Source: Sycobia sp. Sy_11
Taxonomy: Eukaryota > Arthropoda > Insecta > Hymenoptera > Epichrysomallidae
DNA: 64,000 nt
Direction of reading: 5' to 3'
Assembly (NCBI GenBank): GCA_018907035.1
Contig: JACCIC010000003.1
Location: 281,001-345,000 of the forward strand
Part shown: piece after piece, positions 1 to 12,837 of the stretch
Position numbering within the stretch: the stretch's first letter is position 1
Layout: each line of letters begins with the position of its first letter
Notes under the pieces: model-generated
Told to the model about the DNA's origin: nothing
Databases searched by the model: none
What the model saw: the letters and a program-made list of their open reading frames with translations, nothing else
Program-made: the position numbers and the translations under genes

Positions 1-797
1 TCCGCTTGTTTTCCCGACCTATAACGAGCCATGAACAGTAAGTAAATTCTACTCTCTGCCACTGGCTGATGAACATGTGCAACCTATTGATCTCAATTAG
101 TCACATCGTTAAAGTGTTTCCGAAACACCGTGTATGCAGATATATATGTATACGCATACATACTCGTCTATACGGATATATAGATAAGTATGTATGTATT
201 TGTATATATCTGAATAACGTTCGAATCGACGAATGGCGCCCAATGCTCGGGTTTATATAATCCGAGGCCTCCGAGAAATATATAGAGGCTATAGATTCCT
301 GGCACGGTCGTCGTCGTCGCCGCGCACCGATATATGATCACGCGCGCACACATAAGCACGCACTCGTCACATACAGACGAAACAAAAAGATCTCACGTTT
401 ACGCCCATCATCGTCCGCTCGTCTCCGCTCGCGCCTCGTCTCGTATTTGATCCTCGCCTCGGTCCTCATCTCGCCCGGCCCGCGCGGCTTCACTCGTATC
501 TCGTATGCACAAACACGACACCGTTTTCGCGCATGGCGTGCGGTATAAGGCGCGGTGGCCCGCGACGCGCTCGCGCGCTCCTCGATGCGAAAAATGCGCC
601 GACGCGCGCCGTGCGCATCGGGAGCGCACGGCGCAGAACACAATCGGCACAAATAATACAGGCTTCCGCGCTCTTATCGCCGTGCCGAGCTATCGAGCTG
701 TAGTATATATTAGGGAAAAGAACGAGAGACACCTGGTGTATTAAGCGTGGAGTCGAGCGATAGCGCGTGTTTTATCTATCTGTCTCTTATATATATA

Positions 798-836
<39 letters not shown>

Positions 837-1470
837 CGGGTGTACATCGGACGCATATGTAGTCTTAAGTACATATTGTGCATACGCTCATTTATATATA
901 TATATATATGCGGGCGCGCGGTGCTTTTACCCCTCGCTTAGGAGTATATGGGCTCGACCGTATACGTGCACTCAACTGCCCTGCCCTCTTGTGCGAGATA
1001 CGCGGAGGACGTCTTCCGGAACGGGAGGATAAGCGGCCGATACGGGCTGGGCTACGTGCCCTTGACGCGGTGGAGTGCCAATCATATATATACGCGCTCA
1101 CGCGCACTCACCTGCGCTCGCGCAAACACAGAGAGAAAGAGAGACGCTCGCGCGCGCACAGACATACGAATGCTTTTGAATGGCTTTGCTGGATGTTTCT
1201 CGAGGCTGGGCGCGGATTAGCGAATCGTCGTATACCCGTGCGAGAATGGGCCGAGACACGCGCCTATACGTCACATAAACATACGGGCTCGGATCGATTC
1301 TGCCCTTGGGCTGAGAAGATATAATGAGATGAGCGAGATGAGCGCGCGCGGGGGCCCCCGGGGATTCGCGTTCCGTGTCACGACCGACGGATTCTCGCGG
1401 GTCAAGGTTAACGAATTTACTTCGGGACGCTACATAATATGCATGCGTAGTTGACGAAGCAATCAAGGTA
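1..1470. other. Mixed CpG-rich block without a supported gene
   Basis: CpG and GCGC are frequent from about 300 on, mixed with short TA and GT tracts. Overlapping open frames of 60-148 codons occur on both strands, but none shows a recognisable domain or clear splice context. Confidence 0.6.
801..834. repeat. (GT)17 microsatellite
   Basis: Pure GT array inside a CpG-rich block. Confidence 0.97.
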
Positions 1471-1770
1471 CAGAGCAGCGAAGGAAAAATACCTTTTCGT
1501 ATCAGTGTATTAATTGCGTATATTTTTCATTTATATGTATTAACTCGAATCTAGTTGGAATATGTATACTATATATATATATATATAGTGTATACACGAA
1601 GTGTATAAAGAATGGAAAACGTAACGAAGTCTCGGGTATGGAAACGAGTACATTTATGTTTACACGCATTACACGCATGCATACGCTCGCATTTGTTAAT
1701 CAAAAAGTAATTCGGAACTTGTATGCGCATCGGAATGCTGAGAAAACGTAAAGAAGCTCCCTTCGCTCTT

Positions 1771-1789
1771 TCTCTCTCTCTCTCTCTCT
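1771..1789. repeat. (TC)n microsatellite
   Basis: About nine TC units at the edge of AT-rich DNA. Confidence 0.95.
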
Positions 1790-1933
1790 TATCTAAGTAA
1801 GCAATTAATGAATTATATTATTAAAGTAAGTATCATTATCACCTAAGAAGGACCATGAGTCCAGAGGCTTTAAATAAATCAAATTTTCATACCAATTCTA
1901 ATTGTAGATATTTTTCCCTTAAGGTACATACAC

Positions 1934-1940
<7 letters not shown>

Positions 1941-1962
<22 letters not shown>
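1941..1962. repeat. (GA)11 microsatellite
   Basis: Pure GA array, about 150 bp after a TC array of opposite polarity. Confidence 0.95.
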
Positions 1963-1964
<2 letters not shown>

Positions 1965-2741
1965 CTCTGTGACATACAGAAGCGTCTGACCGATCCGTTC
2001 TTCTATTTCCTCACGTGGACCACTATTCAGCTTTACATAAGGACGAGAAATTTTCAAAATTCTGAAGACATTACAGAATTCATGAGTGCTCTATAGACAG
2101 GATCTTTCGCCGGATCCTTTACGCAGAGATTCGATTATATAATAATTCAATGGCTTTATTATTGTTGTAAGAATTATGCACTGGACGCGTCAGTTGGAAT
2201 AGTTCAAAAATTAATTTTCCAACTATACTCTCCTACTTGAATTAGAAATCTTCCCTCCTGGATAGTAGCTCTAATTGGAAACAGAGGGGACCCTACTCGA
2301 ACGCGATCCAATTACCAAATTGCATATATCATAATTATTATGATATCGTCCCACTTACAAATCTAGCTTTAAGTTTTGACTATGCATATGAACGAATATA
2401 AGGGGTGTTTCGTTTGGACGCGATAATACTTCCAAATTCGTTGATCGCAGATAAATGTATGTAACCTAGCTCGTGTAACGTTTGTATTAAAATTTTCAGA
2501 ATGTACTTTATTAGCTGCTTACTTTATAACTTTCTTTCGCGTTAATTTAAAACTGGCTTACTATGCGATGCATGACAGTATTATTCATTTTATGTAATGG
2601 CTACACTATATATTTGTATCATGTGCGTTCTTATCATATTTTCATCGACATCACGTTGTATCTATTATATCAATCTGTTCTTTTTTGCTTTATAAGATTC
2701 TATTCTATTTTTGTACTATTGATTAAAAATAAATCTGCACA

Positions 2742-2745
<4 letters not shown>

Positions 2746-2802
<57 letters not shown>

Positions 2803-2813
2803 CCTCCCTCCCT
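2746..2813. repeat. (TC)n followed by (TCCC)n
   Basis: About 26 TC units, then a short TCCC array to 2813. The change of unit suggests a point change copied by slippage. Confidence 0.96.
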
Positions 2814-4340
2814 CACTCCCTTCCGCTCGGTATCGTATTCTTCGAAATACAGCAATGTACGAAAGAATACATTATACCTAATGGATTCGTAAAAGTTCGA
2901 TGTATCTGTATATGGATTTATTGTTGTTCGAAAGCTGGAGAAGGTCGTACAGTACACTGGTGAGTTCTGACAGGAAAATTAATAGATGCCTGTACTCCCT
3001 AGATGTTTTTCACTATACTTATACACGGATTTCTTTACCTAAAGAGTGTTATTTTAGAAGTTTTGCAAGGAAACGATTCGTCGATCGATAAATTATTATA
3101 TGAATCGTTTACTGTAAGCTGTTTGAACGTAAATATGTTAAGAAGCATAACTCAACAAGATATCGAAAAATCGAGAATACAAGACGTATAAAGAATTGTC
3201 GGTATATTTTTGTTTTCTCAATTTGTATCGATAGAGGAAAAAAGTTAAAAACGAGTCGTTTTAATTTTAAATTGCAATTATCTCGTTAACAGACCGAACA
3301 AGTTTAGAAAATTTTTTAAGATTTTTCTCTGGTTATGCCATGATAATCTCTTGATTATCAAAGAGGCATCGGTAATTTAATAAAAACACGTAAGGAACTT
3401 TTTGAACATTTATCTTTCTCAAAAGAAGTTAGAAATAAAGATCTAATACGACTACTGAATTTAATTAACGAAAGTTCGCTACATACCTATAAATTCATAA
3501 AGAGTTTAAAAAAAACTTTTGAAGAAAAAAATTAACTTTCTACAGTTTCAGTATATTCCTGTAAATTAAGTTATTTTGCTTACTTATTATAACAAAACAA
3601 GTAATTAAGACCAATGAAATATTTTTTTATATTCATAAATAATCATCTTTTTTTTTATAAATTGTAATGCATGTTCTTATAAATCAAAAGTAATTTGCTT
3701 GAAGATCACGATATCAAGGTCAACGATAAGATCAGAACTGGATGGATGAGAAAAAATTCTAAACTTTTTGTAAGAATTTTTTTTCGGTTATATTTAGATA
3801 ATACAGTAATTGAGATAAACGATAACAATGACGCATCGTTTTAATTTATATCGTTTACATATCTCTTTTTCTACTACCTTCTTCTTCAAATGTACTTTAA
3901 AAAATCGTATTTGCATAATTCTCTGCCAATAGATGCATAACAGGGAAGAGAACAAAAATATCAACAGATTTAATCTTAAGGAGGAAAATTTTCTTGCACT
4001 GTGTATATTGCAGCCAACTAAGAGTCTAACAGTATTATAATTCAATTCAAATTGAAAATTTAAACTCTCAAGTGTGTGGGTGTGTGTGTGTGTGGGTGTG
4101 TGTGCGCGAAATACTAGAAATTCTTGATAAAATAAAAAAGGAATGCGTGAAAATGGAAAAACTGGATTCGAAAAAAAAGAAGACGAAGCCGAAGCCACCA
4201 AAAAATAAATAAAAAAGATGCAGGATGCGAAAAACATGAATCGATACTCCAACTTTGATAATCCCGTGTACAAGTGCATTATATATAGCGACTGCTGAGA
4301 GAAAGGATTTCGACCCCCCTCCCTTTTATCCTTTTTCACT

Positions 4341-4660
4341 CTCGCCACTGCGCGTGTAGGGATGAAAAAAAGGACTTATCCGACTACGGCGGATAACCGC
4401 GGGCGCGCGTCTGTGTATACATGTATATATTCTATCCTGGATAGCCCCCCTCCACTTCGCCGTTATATACTGTCCCGGGCCGCTCGCGCAAACTTTAATT
4501 GAGTTTTCCTGAAATTTATCAGAAGCGCATGAAGTGACGCGCGCGCGAAAGATTGCGCCGCGCTATACCGTCTGATCGACGGCGCTTTTGGCCCCGGAAA
4601 ACGGCTTCTTTTGTACGCCGACTGCGTCCTACGAGCCACTGGACAGCGGCCCTAAATTGA
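4341..4660. other. Short CpG-rich block
   Basis: About 300 bp with many CG dinucleotides (GCGCGC runs near 4402 and 4538) inside AT-rich DNA. No open frame of note. Confidence 0.6.
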
Positions 4661-5012
4661 TTTTTGCACCTCGTGTTGGATGTATATACATATGGTAGTT
4701 TGGAATTATAAACGTTCTTTAGTACGAAATACATTGTTTGTGTGTGTAATTTTATTGTTCGGCTCTTGGATGTATTTATAATTCGACATAGAGCGTGTGC
4801 AGCATGCGCGAAAATGATCATAACTATGTATTCATATTGTTTTATTAATCTATGTCATGCCCGATTTATTATTACAAATACAAGCACAAATTTAATTAGT
4901 TAGCTTGTACCCTATATATAATGAAAAAACGAATGATTGTTTTTTTGAGTTTCCGAAGCTGTATAATATTGTTTTTTTAACAAAATCTTCTGTTATTTAC
5001 TGAACAAACTTG

Positions 5013-5018
<6 letters not shown>

Positions 5019-5061
<43 letters not shown>
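5019..5061. repeat. (TA)n microsatellite
   Basis: About 21 TA units in AT-rich DNA, no interruption. Confidence 0.97.
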
Positions 5062-5063
<2 letters not shown>

Positions 5064-5934
5064 TTTTACTTTTTTGGGAATATTTCCAAATTTTATTATT
5101 TAATTAACCTCAAACGCTTACTACTGTAAATAAGCTGGATAACGCGCGTTTAATTAGCACTCTGACATACAGCGTCAGCTTATCGCATTCACATTCCATT
5201 GTTTCACACTTGTTATAGACAGACGAGCGTTGGCAGGAATTTTTTTAATTTGGCCCCTCCATATATTATCCGAATGAATCAAATGTTTGCTTGACAAGCG
5301 ACGTACGATAGACAGGTAAAAAAAACACGAAAATCTGTCTGCTAAGAAGAATTTTTTTTTAAAGAATTTGATAAAAAGAGTTCTAAAGTAAAATTTCTAG
5401 CCTTACATTCTCTTGACAGATATATAGATTAATAGATTTGTGTAGAATTAAATTATCGACATTGATCTTTTATACGGTCCACTAAATTTAGATAATTTCA
5501 AGTAAACCAAAGATTTAGCCTCGGGCTGAGGAAAAGTGACATCTTTATTTATGATTCATTACTAAATACATATACAGATCATATTTTCTTTACAGAAATA
5601 GCAAAAAGAGCAGTGTGAACCCATAACAATACAGTTTTTACGGATCGGCTAAAAAGTCTCGAGGAACTAAATATAACGATGATGTTGTACAATAAACATT
5701 CAGTAAAATTATAACCCGTTCTTAACAGTCGCAGAAAGGCGTTTCATTACGCTTCGGGGAAATTTCCCATTGATTTTTATCTCCGCTTCATTGAGCGTTG
5801 GGAATTCTGAAAATACTGTGTGGGACATAACTCAAGCGCGACAATGGAGTGGATAAAAAAACATATTTCACAAGGCACGGCGAGAGGATGTTCTTGCTGT
5901 CGATAAAAGTCAAAATTTCGCCACACATATACGG

Positions 5935-6190
5935 GGTGTTCCGTTTCAATCACTCCAGGTTAATCTATATATATCAGAAGCTATATGACGAGTGAAAAAA
6001 AAATATTCCATGCCTAATTTTTAGGAGTTCGGATAGACTGGACTCGTGGTGATTTTTTATTGCCTCGAGGTCGAGGATTATTCTTAATTTAATTTTTTTT
6101 TTTTATTAAATGGAAATCCCTTGTTTAGTTCCCAATTCCAAAAGAGATGAAAAATCAAGCTCACCAGGGTACTCAAAGACGTAGCGTTTT
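5935..6190. mobile_element. Possible DNA-transposon or MITE remnant
   Basis: The stretch starts with GGGGTGTTCCGTTTCAATC just after a TA-containing site. It resembles the GGGTGTTCC-type terminus that I recall from short non-autonomous DNA elements in insect genomes. An internal run of about 12 T, then AAATGGAAATCCC, fits the internal style of such elements. No matching opposite terminus was found nearby, so this is either a solo end or a chance resemblance. Similar solo motifs occur at about 2402 and 37901. Confidence 0.25.
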
Positions 6191-6340
6191 AGCTATTGCC
6201 AGCTAAATCGATACTAACTAATGTTCAGTGACTTCAATCGGTAATAAAATGACAAATTTTACTTAACGTTTTATGTAAAGCAAACAAATAAAATTTTGGT
6301 CGATCTCACAGTGTTATGCGGTAAAATGGCAATCGATTCT

Positions 6341-6366
6341 TAATTATTCTTAATTATTCTTAATTC
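6341..6366. repeat. Short tandem repeat of TAATTATTCT
   Basis: Two full copies of TAATTATTCT and a third partial copy, in AT-rich unique sequence. The unit contains a TAATTA homeodomain-type core, but replication slippage explains the array equally well. Confidence 0.85.
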
Positions 6367-7685
6367 TCACTACACCCGTAGAATCTTAAATATAAAAATC
6401 TCAAATTTATTTATATATTTATATTTATATTTTTTTATCATTTTATTCGATGATAATCATCATGTGTTAATGTCGAAGATCGTCGAAAATTCTAATTCCA
6501 TTATAGCATTTTTGTAAAACTCCCGCATTTAATTGGATAGGAAAGTTTCGGAAAATTTTTAAAAAGTTTAGTAATTTTAAGCAAGGACTACATTAATACT
6601 GTAACGGACTATGAAATATCAGATTTTTACTATATTTTTCATTTGTTTTCGTAGTCGCTCTACGAAATTTTAAGGACGTAAACAAAAATTACAAAGGACT
6701 ATAATAAAAATTTATCACTAAATGATTGCGAATACACGTTGCAAAATGCGACAACGCAAGATGATGTTAAGGTATAGGACCCTTTACCGATTTTCATACT
6801 TATATTAACTAAATCCCAGCTATCCTTCTGCATATCCATAAACGATAAAAATAAAGGCTAATCACTGGATAAGTCAACCTAAATTTTGAAAGGAATATAT
6901 AAACGTTTGTGAATATATATGTATACGGCGTGTAGGGTATCATCCCAAAATTTAGAGTAATGCAAATTAATAAATTATCTTCGAAAATAACGTGCGAATC
7001 ATCAGATCATTAATAACTGAAAGAATTTAATACTTAAAATCCACATATATGAACAATAAATAGAACAAAGATCCGAATGCAAAGAATTGATTGGAACAAA
7101 AGTAAAATTTATATAATACTAATAGCAATTACAAAATAATATTTAATTTATAAGATTTAATATATAAAGTTTTGTAGAATATCAAATATTCGAAAACTCT
7201 TGTCAAATTACTATATTTTGTAGTAAAAAACTCATGACTGTTAGTCATTTTGTCTAAAAGTTTCTAAAAGGACCGGGTATATTTCTTTGATTATTTTTTC
7301 AATAAAATAATCTTAAGATTCTCGTTATAAGCCTATATATATATGCGCTAAATTAATAAAATCACAAATCATTGCACTTCCTATTCTCTGTACAAGTTTT
7401 TGCATTGTATTCGCTTCGCACAAAGACATCCATTTAGATACATTCTTTTTTTTCTTCCCTTTTTTTCTAATTGCCGCATTCTCGTCCACCAAGCCTTCTG
7501 CACAAAGCGATAGCCGAGCTCGTCGCCGTCGTTCTTCCCGTCGCGACTCTTTTGGACCCGCGCAATCGCCTGGCCGAGACCAAAACAACGTCCGCCCGCC
7601 CGCGACCGAATATCAATCCCAAAGTGCCTGCGCCTTTGGAGAAAGGGACACAAAGGCGGAGGAAAAAAGAAACACGGAGGACGAA

Positions 7686-7736
7686 GCGGAAGAAGAAGAG
7701 GAGGAGGAGGAGGAGGAGAAGGAGGAAGAAGAAGAT
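7686..7736. repeat. GGA/GAA purine tract
   Basis: Near-pure purine strand made of GGA and GAA triplets; first of three such tracts within 400 bp. Confidence 0.95.
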
Positions 7737-7906
7737 CCCGTCCGTCGTCGCGAAAGGGTCAATTCGCCTCTTTAGTTGTCCCCGCGCTGGCGTGGGCGGG
7801 GGTACACGACAGAACGTAGCGCGCAGACAATGCGCGCGTCCGCGCGACGCGCGAGTGCTTTGGAAATATTCGTTCTCCGCGGGGGGAAGAAGGCAGCGAA
7901 CGCGAG

Positions 7907-7956
7907 CGCGGGAGGAGGAGGATGAGGAGGAGGAGGAGGAGGAGGAGGAGGAGGTG
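7907..7956. repeat. (GGA)n purine tract
   Basis: About 16 GGA units broken once by GAT. Tandem GG doublets could favour G-quadruplex or triplex structure. Confidence 0.96.
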
Positions 7957-8038
7957 GGAAACAATGAAAATAAAAGGGGAAACGCGACGACGCGACGGCA
8001 TCAGCAGCGAGGGCGCTCCCCTCGCGCGGAGCGGCACA

Positions 8039-8070
8039 CGAGGAGTAGGAGGAGGAGGAGGAGGAGGAGG
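8039..8070. repeat. (GGA)n purine tract
   Basis: Third GGA array of the cluster, about 10 units with one GTA interruption. Confidence 0.95.
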
Positions 8071-8220
8071 CCGCCTTTTGTGAGCGAGTTTTATTATGTG
8101 AGGCGCGCGCGTGTGTACGTGTCTGTATAAACGATGGAGAGCTTTGCGCGTATGGTATATTACGCGAGCGACTGGAATTCGTGCGGACGGGCGGGAAAAG
8201 GAAGGGTGCGTGGAATAACT

Positions 8221-9604
8221 TTTAGATGGCATATATACACCTATATATAGTAATTGAAATTTCTCTCTTTTCTTTATGAGACTTTAAACGGCCGAGGGTC
8301 GAAAATACTGCGTCAAAAATTTGCACCGGCGTTTAATTGGAAAAAGATTTATATTTAACAAAAAAAAAAAAGATGAAAATTCCCTAGTTTTTCATCCAAG
8401 TTGAAACGAAATGATTAATAATATAGTCATCAAGAGTTACTGTGGCATATTATTCGTTCAAAATTCTATTATTGTCTGACTATATTCAACTAGCACTACC
8501 TAAATGCCACTGACCTACCGAGTTGGATAAAATTCAACACAATTATTCAGTACAATTAAATGTATTTGGTAATCTATATATATAATAGAATGCTTCAAAC
8601 AACGATATATTTAAATATCTTGTAAATAACTGCACAACTACTATATTCGCTGAATTATATAATAACACTCCATGAATCCACCAAAATTCGATTTTTTTCA
8701 GATATTTTGGAAAGAAGTAATTAATAGCTTTTGTATTTAGCAAATTATATAAAGCAATTGATATATTAATAATATACATATTTAAAATTGGTAATAAAGG
8801 ATATGTTTTGCTTAACAATCAAAACAGTTTCTTAAATAACGAGTACAAATTGAAAAGGCATTACTAAACCAAAGATACTATAAATACCTATTAAAGAGCG
8901 CATTTGCATTATTTATGATACATAATTAGATTTTTTGTTATCGTCAGCTAAGGTACTGTGTAAAGGTAACAAAATCACTCAAAATTAATCTGAACAAATA
9001 AATTTTTATTCCAACGTGATAGAATTCAGTACTCGCAATTACTTTTTACCAGACTGATTAATTTTGAATATACATATAAGCTATTAGAAATATTTAAAAT
9101 TCATTTTGTTATCCATTTTTTGAAAATGGTGCATGGGATTAAGATCTCGTCTCGACAAACACTAATTTTTTTAATTGAAAATTGAAATTGCTTTTCTGAA
9201 AAATTTTTAAGCGATATTCATCTCCTAAAAAGTTTCTTCAATTTATAACACGGCAAGTTTTTTTATTTTACGATACTTTATTGAGTTTCATTCGGTTCTG
9301 TAAATGACATTCTGATATGCTACTCGATATATGCAAATAAAATTTCTGTAAGTATATACCATTATCAAATGTAATATTTTTTTTCAATTATATAAATTTT
9401 AATATTAATAAATGTTCTGAAATGATTTTAATAACATACCATGGTCACATCCTATCAGGTACTATATTTAAATATTTCAGACAAATAAATTCTTGAGAAA
9501 AATATTTAAATATAAACAAAAAAAAGTACAGCTTGATAACTTTTCCCTTACTTTCTCCATGAATTAATTCTGAATTAATTTTCAATTAATTCGACCGATA
9601 AGGG

Positions 9605-9661
<57 letters not shown>

Positions 9662-9700
9662 CCAGTTATCAATAATGAAAATCTCATCTAGAAAACTTAA
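8221..9700. other. AT-rich stretch, no gene seen
   Basis: Low-GC DNA with no recognisable gene or element; ends in a TA array. Confidence 0.6.
9612..9659. repeat. (TA)24 microsatellite
   Basis: Pure TA array preceded by several copies of the motif GAATTAATT at 9561-9590. Confidence 0.97.
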
Positions 9701-9834
9701 TCGCTTCGTAAAGAACATTGTTTCCTTCCTCTGAGAACACCGGAGGAACGCCAGTGAAAGAAGACGGCGGGAAAATAAAGGCGTGGATTTTTACGCCCCG
9801 ACCTCCTCGCCCGCCGTATAATATAGGAGTTACT

Positions 9835-9838
<4 letters not shown>

Positions 9839-9877
<39 letters not shown>
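9839..9877. repeat. (AT)n microsatellite
   Basis: About 19 units, next to the palindromic sequence GGAGTTACTCC. Confidence 0.97.
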
Positions 9878-9878
<1 letters not shown>

Positions 9879-9999
9879 TCCGATCTTTTTATTCGACAGT
9901 TCGGTGTAAATTTTTTATCGCGCCCGAGATTGAGACGGGAGCGAGATAAGAGCACACGGATAAAGAGTTTGAACAGAGTCCGGAGTCCGGGTTGGGAGG

Positions 10000-10001
10000 G
10001 A

Positions 10002-10037
<36 letters not shown>

Positions 10038-10043
10038 CAGAGA
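10000..10043. repeat. (GA)n followed by (GAGACA)n
   Basis: About ten GA units pass into four GAGACA units: a two-stage repeat within a CpG-rich block. Confidence 0.94.
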
Positions 10044-10418
10044 GAAGGTCGTGCGAAAAAGTCTAAAAAGTTTATAACGATACGAGCGATGTCGAATAAA
10101 ATGTTACGATATATATTATTAAAACGCAGATTTTCTCCTATAACATTTGACGCGGAGTTTGTAAAAAGTTGGGCGCGCTCGTCAAGAACGTCCTGTAACG
10201 AAATTTATATCCATACGTTCGTATTGTTCCGTTTTGCTCTCTCGGCTGAAAAGCGAGAAAGAGCGAGAGGCGTTATATATGTACATAGTGACAATGCGCA
10301 AAAGCCGGCAAAAGCGGCACCAGCTCTCGTCGCATCCACTCGAACCTGTCGCGCATATTCATCAGCCGTATGCAGTACCTGCAACTGAACAGAGAGAAAG
10401 AGATAGGCGACGTGTGCG

Positions 10419-10447
10419 TATATATATATATATATATATATATACAT

Positions 10448-10473
<26 letters not shown>
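10419..10473. repeat. Compound (TA)n-(GA)n microsatellite
   Basis: TA array 10419-10444, then CA, then GA array 10448-10473. Confidence 0.96.
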
Positions 10474-10478
<5 letters not shown>

Positions 10479-10589
10479 GTGAAATTGTTCCACAAGGGTA
10501 GCTGCAGCGCGAGCTTTTAGACAGGGTGCGCGCGAATTGAAAAAAAGAAGAAAAAAAGAACAGAAGTGTGCCCGCGTGCAAATACATCG

Positions 10590-10593
<4 letters not shown>

Positions 10594-10674
<81 letters not shown>
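10594..10674. repeat. Compound (CT)n(AT)n microsatellite
   Basis: CT array 10594-10624 runs directly into AT array 10624-10674, about 80 bp in all. It is one of the longest compound arrays in the window. Confidence 0.97.
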
Positions 10675-10678
<4 letters not shown>

Positions 10679-10927
10679 GAAACAACGAGGGCTGAATAGC
10701 TTTGCGGAATCGCGAGCTGCGCGCACTGACTCGCGTCGTGTATATGTACATATTTACGTACATCCACCTACTAACAAGTGTCGGATCTATCGAGGGGTTA
10801 AAAATAAAAATATAAAGAAAATTATGAAATAAAAATCCAACGCCTCGCCGCAAAGAGATAAAAATGCCGCGTGTTTCCTTTGACGCGATCGCGCGCTTGC
10901 GGCGAGGCGCGTTTGTATATGCATTTG

Positions 10928-10937
10928 TATATATATA

Positions 10938-10990
<53 letters not shown>
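10928..10990. repeat. (TA)n microsatellite
   Basis: About 31 units with one TCT interruption near the start. Confidence 0.97.
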
Positions 10991-10992
<2 letters not shown>

Positions 10993-12135
10993 AACTTCGA
11001 CAGTATTATCGCTCGCGAGCGCGTATCGGCGCGATAGAATGCGCACTTATTCACCTGTCGCATCGGTATAGTTTGATGAAATATCAATAAAAGTATATTA
11101 GTGTTTTTTTAAGCGCTGAACCGACGTCCCTCGAACACGGCTCGTCGTTTATCGTCAACTGTAATCGTACGTCGGGCTCCATAATCTTGGACATCGTTGC
11201 GGTTTCACGGAGACGCCCGCTTGGAAGGCCCACTTCCGTCGAAGATAGATTGACATCTCCGAAAAAATGATTAAATGTGCAATTAGAAATGCGAATAATG
11301 AGAAGATTAATTGTCGCGGCTGCTCTGTCTTTTTTTTCGTTGCTACGGTGTTTTTTCGATATATAATTAATGAAGCGAAAATTTCTTTTTGTACTTCTTA
11401 TTTTTTTTTTGTACTTTTTTCGACAAATAATCAAGGAATGATTATCGTCAAATTTTGTAATCCTATAATGCTAATAACGTTATTAATTTATTGCTTGCTA
11501 TACTTAAATTTCAACTATTTATTTCAACCATTATTGGAATTTGTATCCTATTAATTTTAATATATTTATTTAAAGCTAAAAATATATTTATAATTGCGCG
11601 TGCATTTTTTATTATATGGTATTGGCATCACTTGAATTAATAGACAGATGTGTGAATTAAGAATTAACGGATTGTTATTATTATTTAAGTGCTTTCCCTG
11701 AACCACCGATGCCACCCATGCAAATTTCTTTGTTTTGTCAAAATTTCTCCTAATAAAAACCGCGATGCTTTGCCTCATTAAACATAGTAACGTAAATTAA
11801 TTGTATAAAAAGAAAAGTTCGAATACAAAATTTTTCAATAATACATATGATAATAAACTGACAATCATTTATATATATTTATTGCAATGATTCATCATGA
11901 AATAATTATTTTTTAAAATTTTATTTTTAATTATTAATATCGCAAAATAATACGAACAGCATTGTAATTATTGTTTGTAATATTATGTAAGCATAGATTA
12001 ATTTTTTAACAATGGAATTTTAACCGACAATCATGCTCATGACAACTTTTGTTTTCTCTGAAAAGAAATTTATTTTATATTTAATAAATATGCCGAAAAT
12101 TCAAAAATTCTTGAATTTTTTAAAGCTTGAAAATC

Positions 12136-12184
12136 GTTGTTGTTGTTATTATTATTATTGTTGTTGTTGTTGTTATTATTATTA
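12136..12184. repeat. (TTG)n/(TTA)n trinucleotide tract
   Basis: Alternating blocks of TTG and TTA triplets in the order TTG-TTA-TTG-TTA, consistent with duplication of a block in addition to slippage. Confidence 0.94.
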
Positions 12185-12363
12185 AGAATATGTAGAAAAG
12201 TCGTGTTACTCTCTTACCATTTTATACTTCCTATTCGATATGCGACTGGCGCTCGCCGCGCTACGATACCATATGGCGCAACAACCCCCCGTGTTAACAT
12301 GTACATATAATTCTTATATAGTCATGCAACATAATGGGCAGATGTAGCACGTGCATAGATAAG

Positions 12364-12364
<1 letters not shown>

Positions 12365-12407
<43 letters not shown>
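12365..12407. repeat. (TG)21 microsatellite
   Basis: Pure TG array in AT-rich DNA. Confidence 0.97.
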
Positions 12408-12411
<4 letters not shown>

Positions 12412-12673
12412 AAAATGTTCTTACAATTATTTGAATTCGATTCTATATAATGACTGATGTATTCTGATCTTAAATTTTACTGAAACTTTGCAACTTGATT
12501 AATTAAAATGAAACTTTGAAATTATAAACTCTACATCGAATTTCAAATTCCAAATAACGAAAATAGTGATAGGGCCTATATATACATACATACATATAAG
12601 ACCAGAGGTAGGAACGGATAAGCTCTTGAAATGGTCCAGTTTTTTTCATAGGATTGACGGGTAGGAGGGAGAC

Positions 12674-12676
<3 letters not shown>

Positions 12677-12733
<57 letters not shown>
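12677..12733. repeat. (TA)28 microsatellite
   Basis: Pure TA array, 105 bp before a long TG array. Confidence 0.97.
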
Positions 12734-12734
<1 letters not shown>

Positions 12735-12834
12735 TGTACAACCGTACATACGCCAGTATCTTTGTCGTCAAACCACTATATATATCAGAGCAATTCATTC
12801 TTTTTGCAGAGAAAAGGAAATTTCTTCATACATA

Positions 12835-12837
<3 letters not shown>

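Larger units (their letters stand above)
1471..4340. other. AT-rich stretch, no gene seen
   Basis: AT-rich sequence with TC and GA arrays. A GGGTGTTTCGTTTGG motif near 2402 resembles the possible transposon end at 5935. Otherwise nothing recognisable. Confidence 0.6.
4661..7469. other. AT-rich stretch, no gene seen
   Basis: Mostly unique-looking AT-rich DNA. It contains one TA array, a tandem TAATTATTCT repeat and the possible transposon remnant at 5935-6190. Confidence 0.6.
7470..8220. other. CpG- and purine-rich block with three GGA tracts
   Basis: Strongly CpG-rich, with a plus strand dominated by purines. The open frames here (up to about 219 codons, Arg/Glu-rich) are read-through of the GGA arrays and are not supported as genes. 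Confidence 0.7.
9701..11260. other. CpG-rich block dense in compound microsatellites
   Basis: Six TA/GA/CT arrays in 1.5 kb of CpG-rich DNA. All long open frames run through the arrays. Confidence 0.65.

Noticed and set aside
7471..8130. 219-codon open frame, Arg/Glu-rich
   Set aside because: It is a translation of GGA arrays and CpG-rich purine sequence; another long frame runs on the opposite strand, and no domain is visible.
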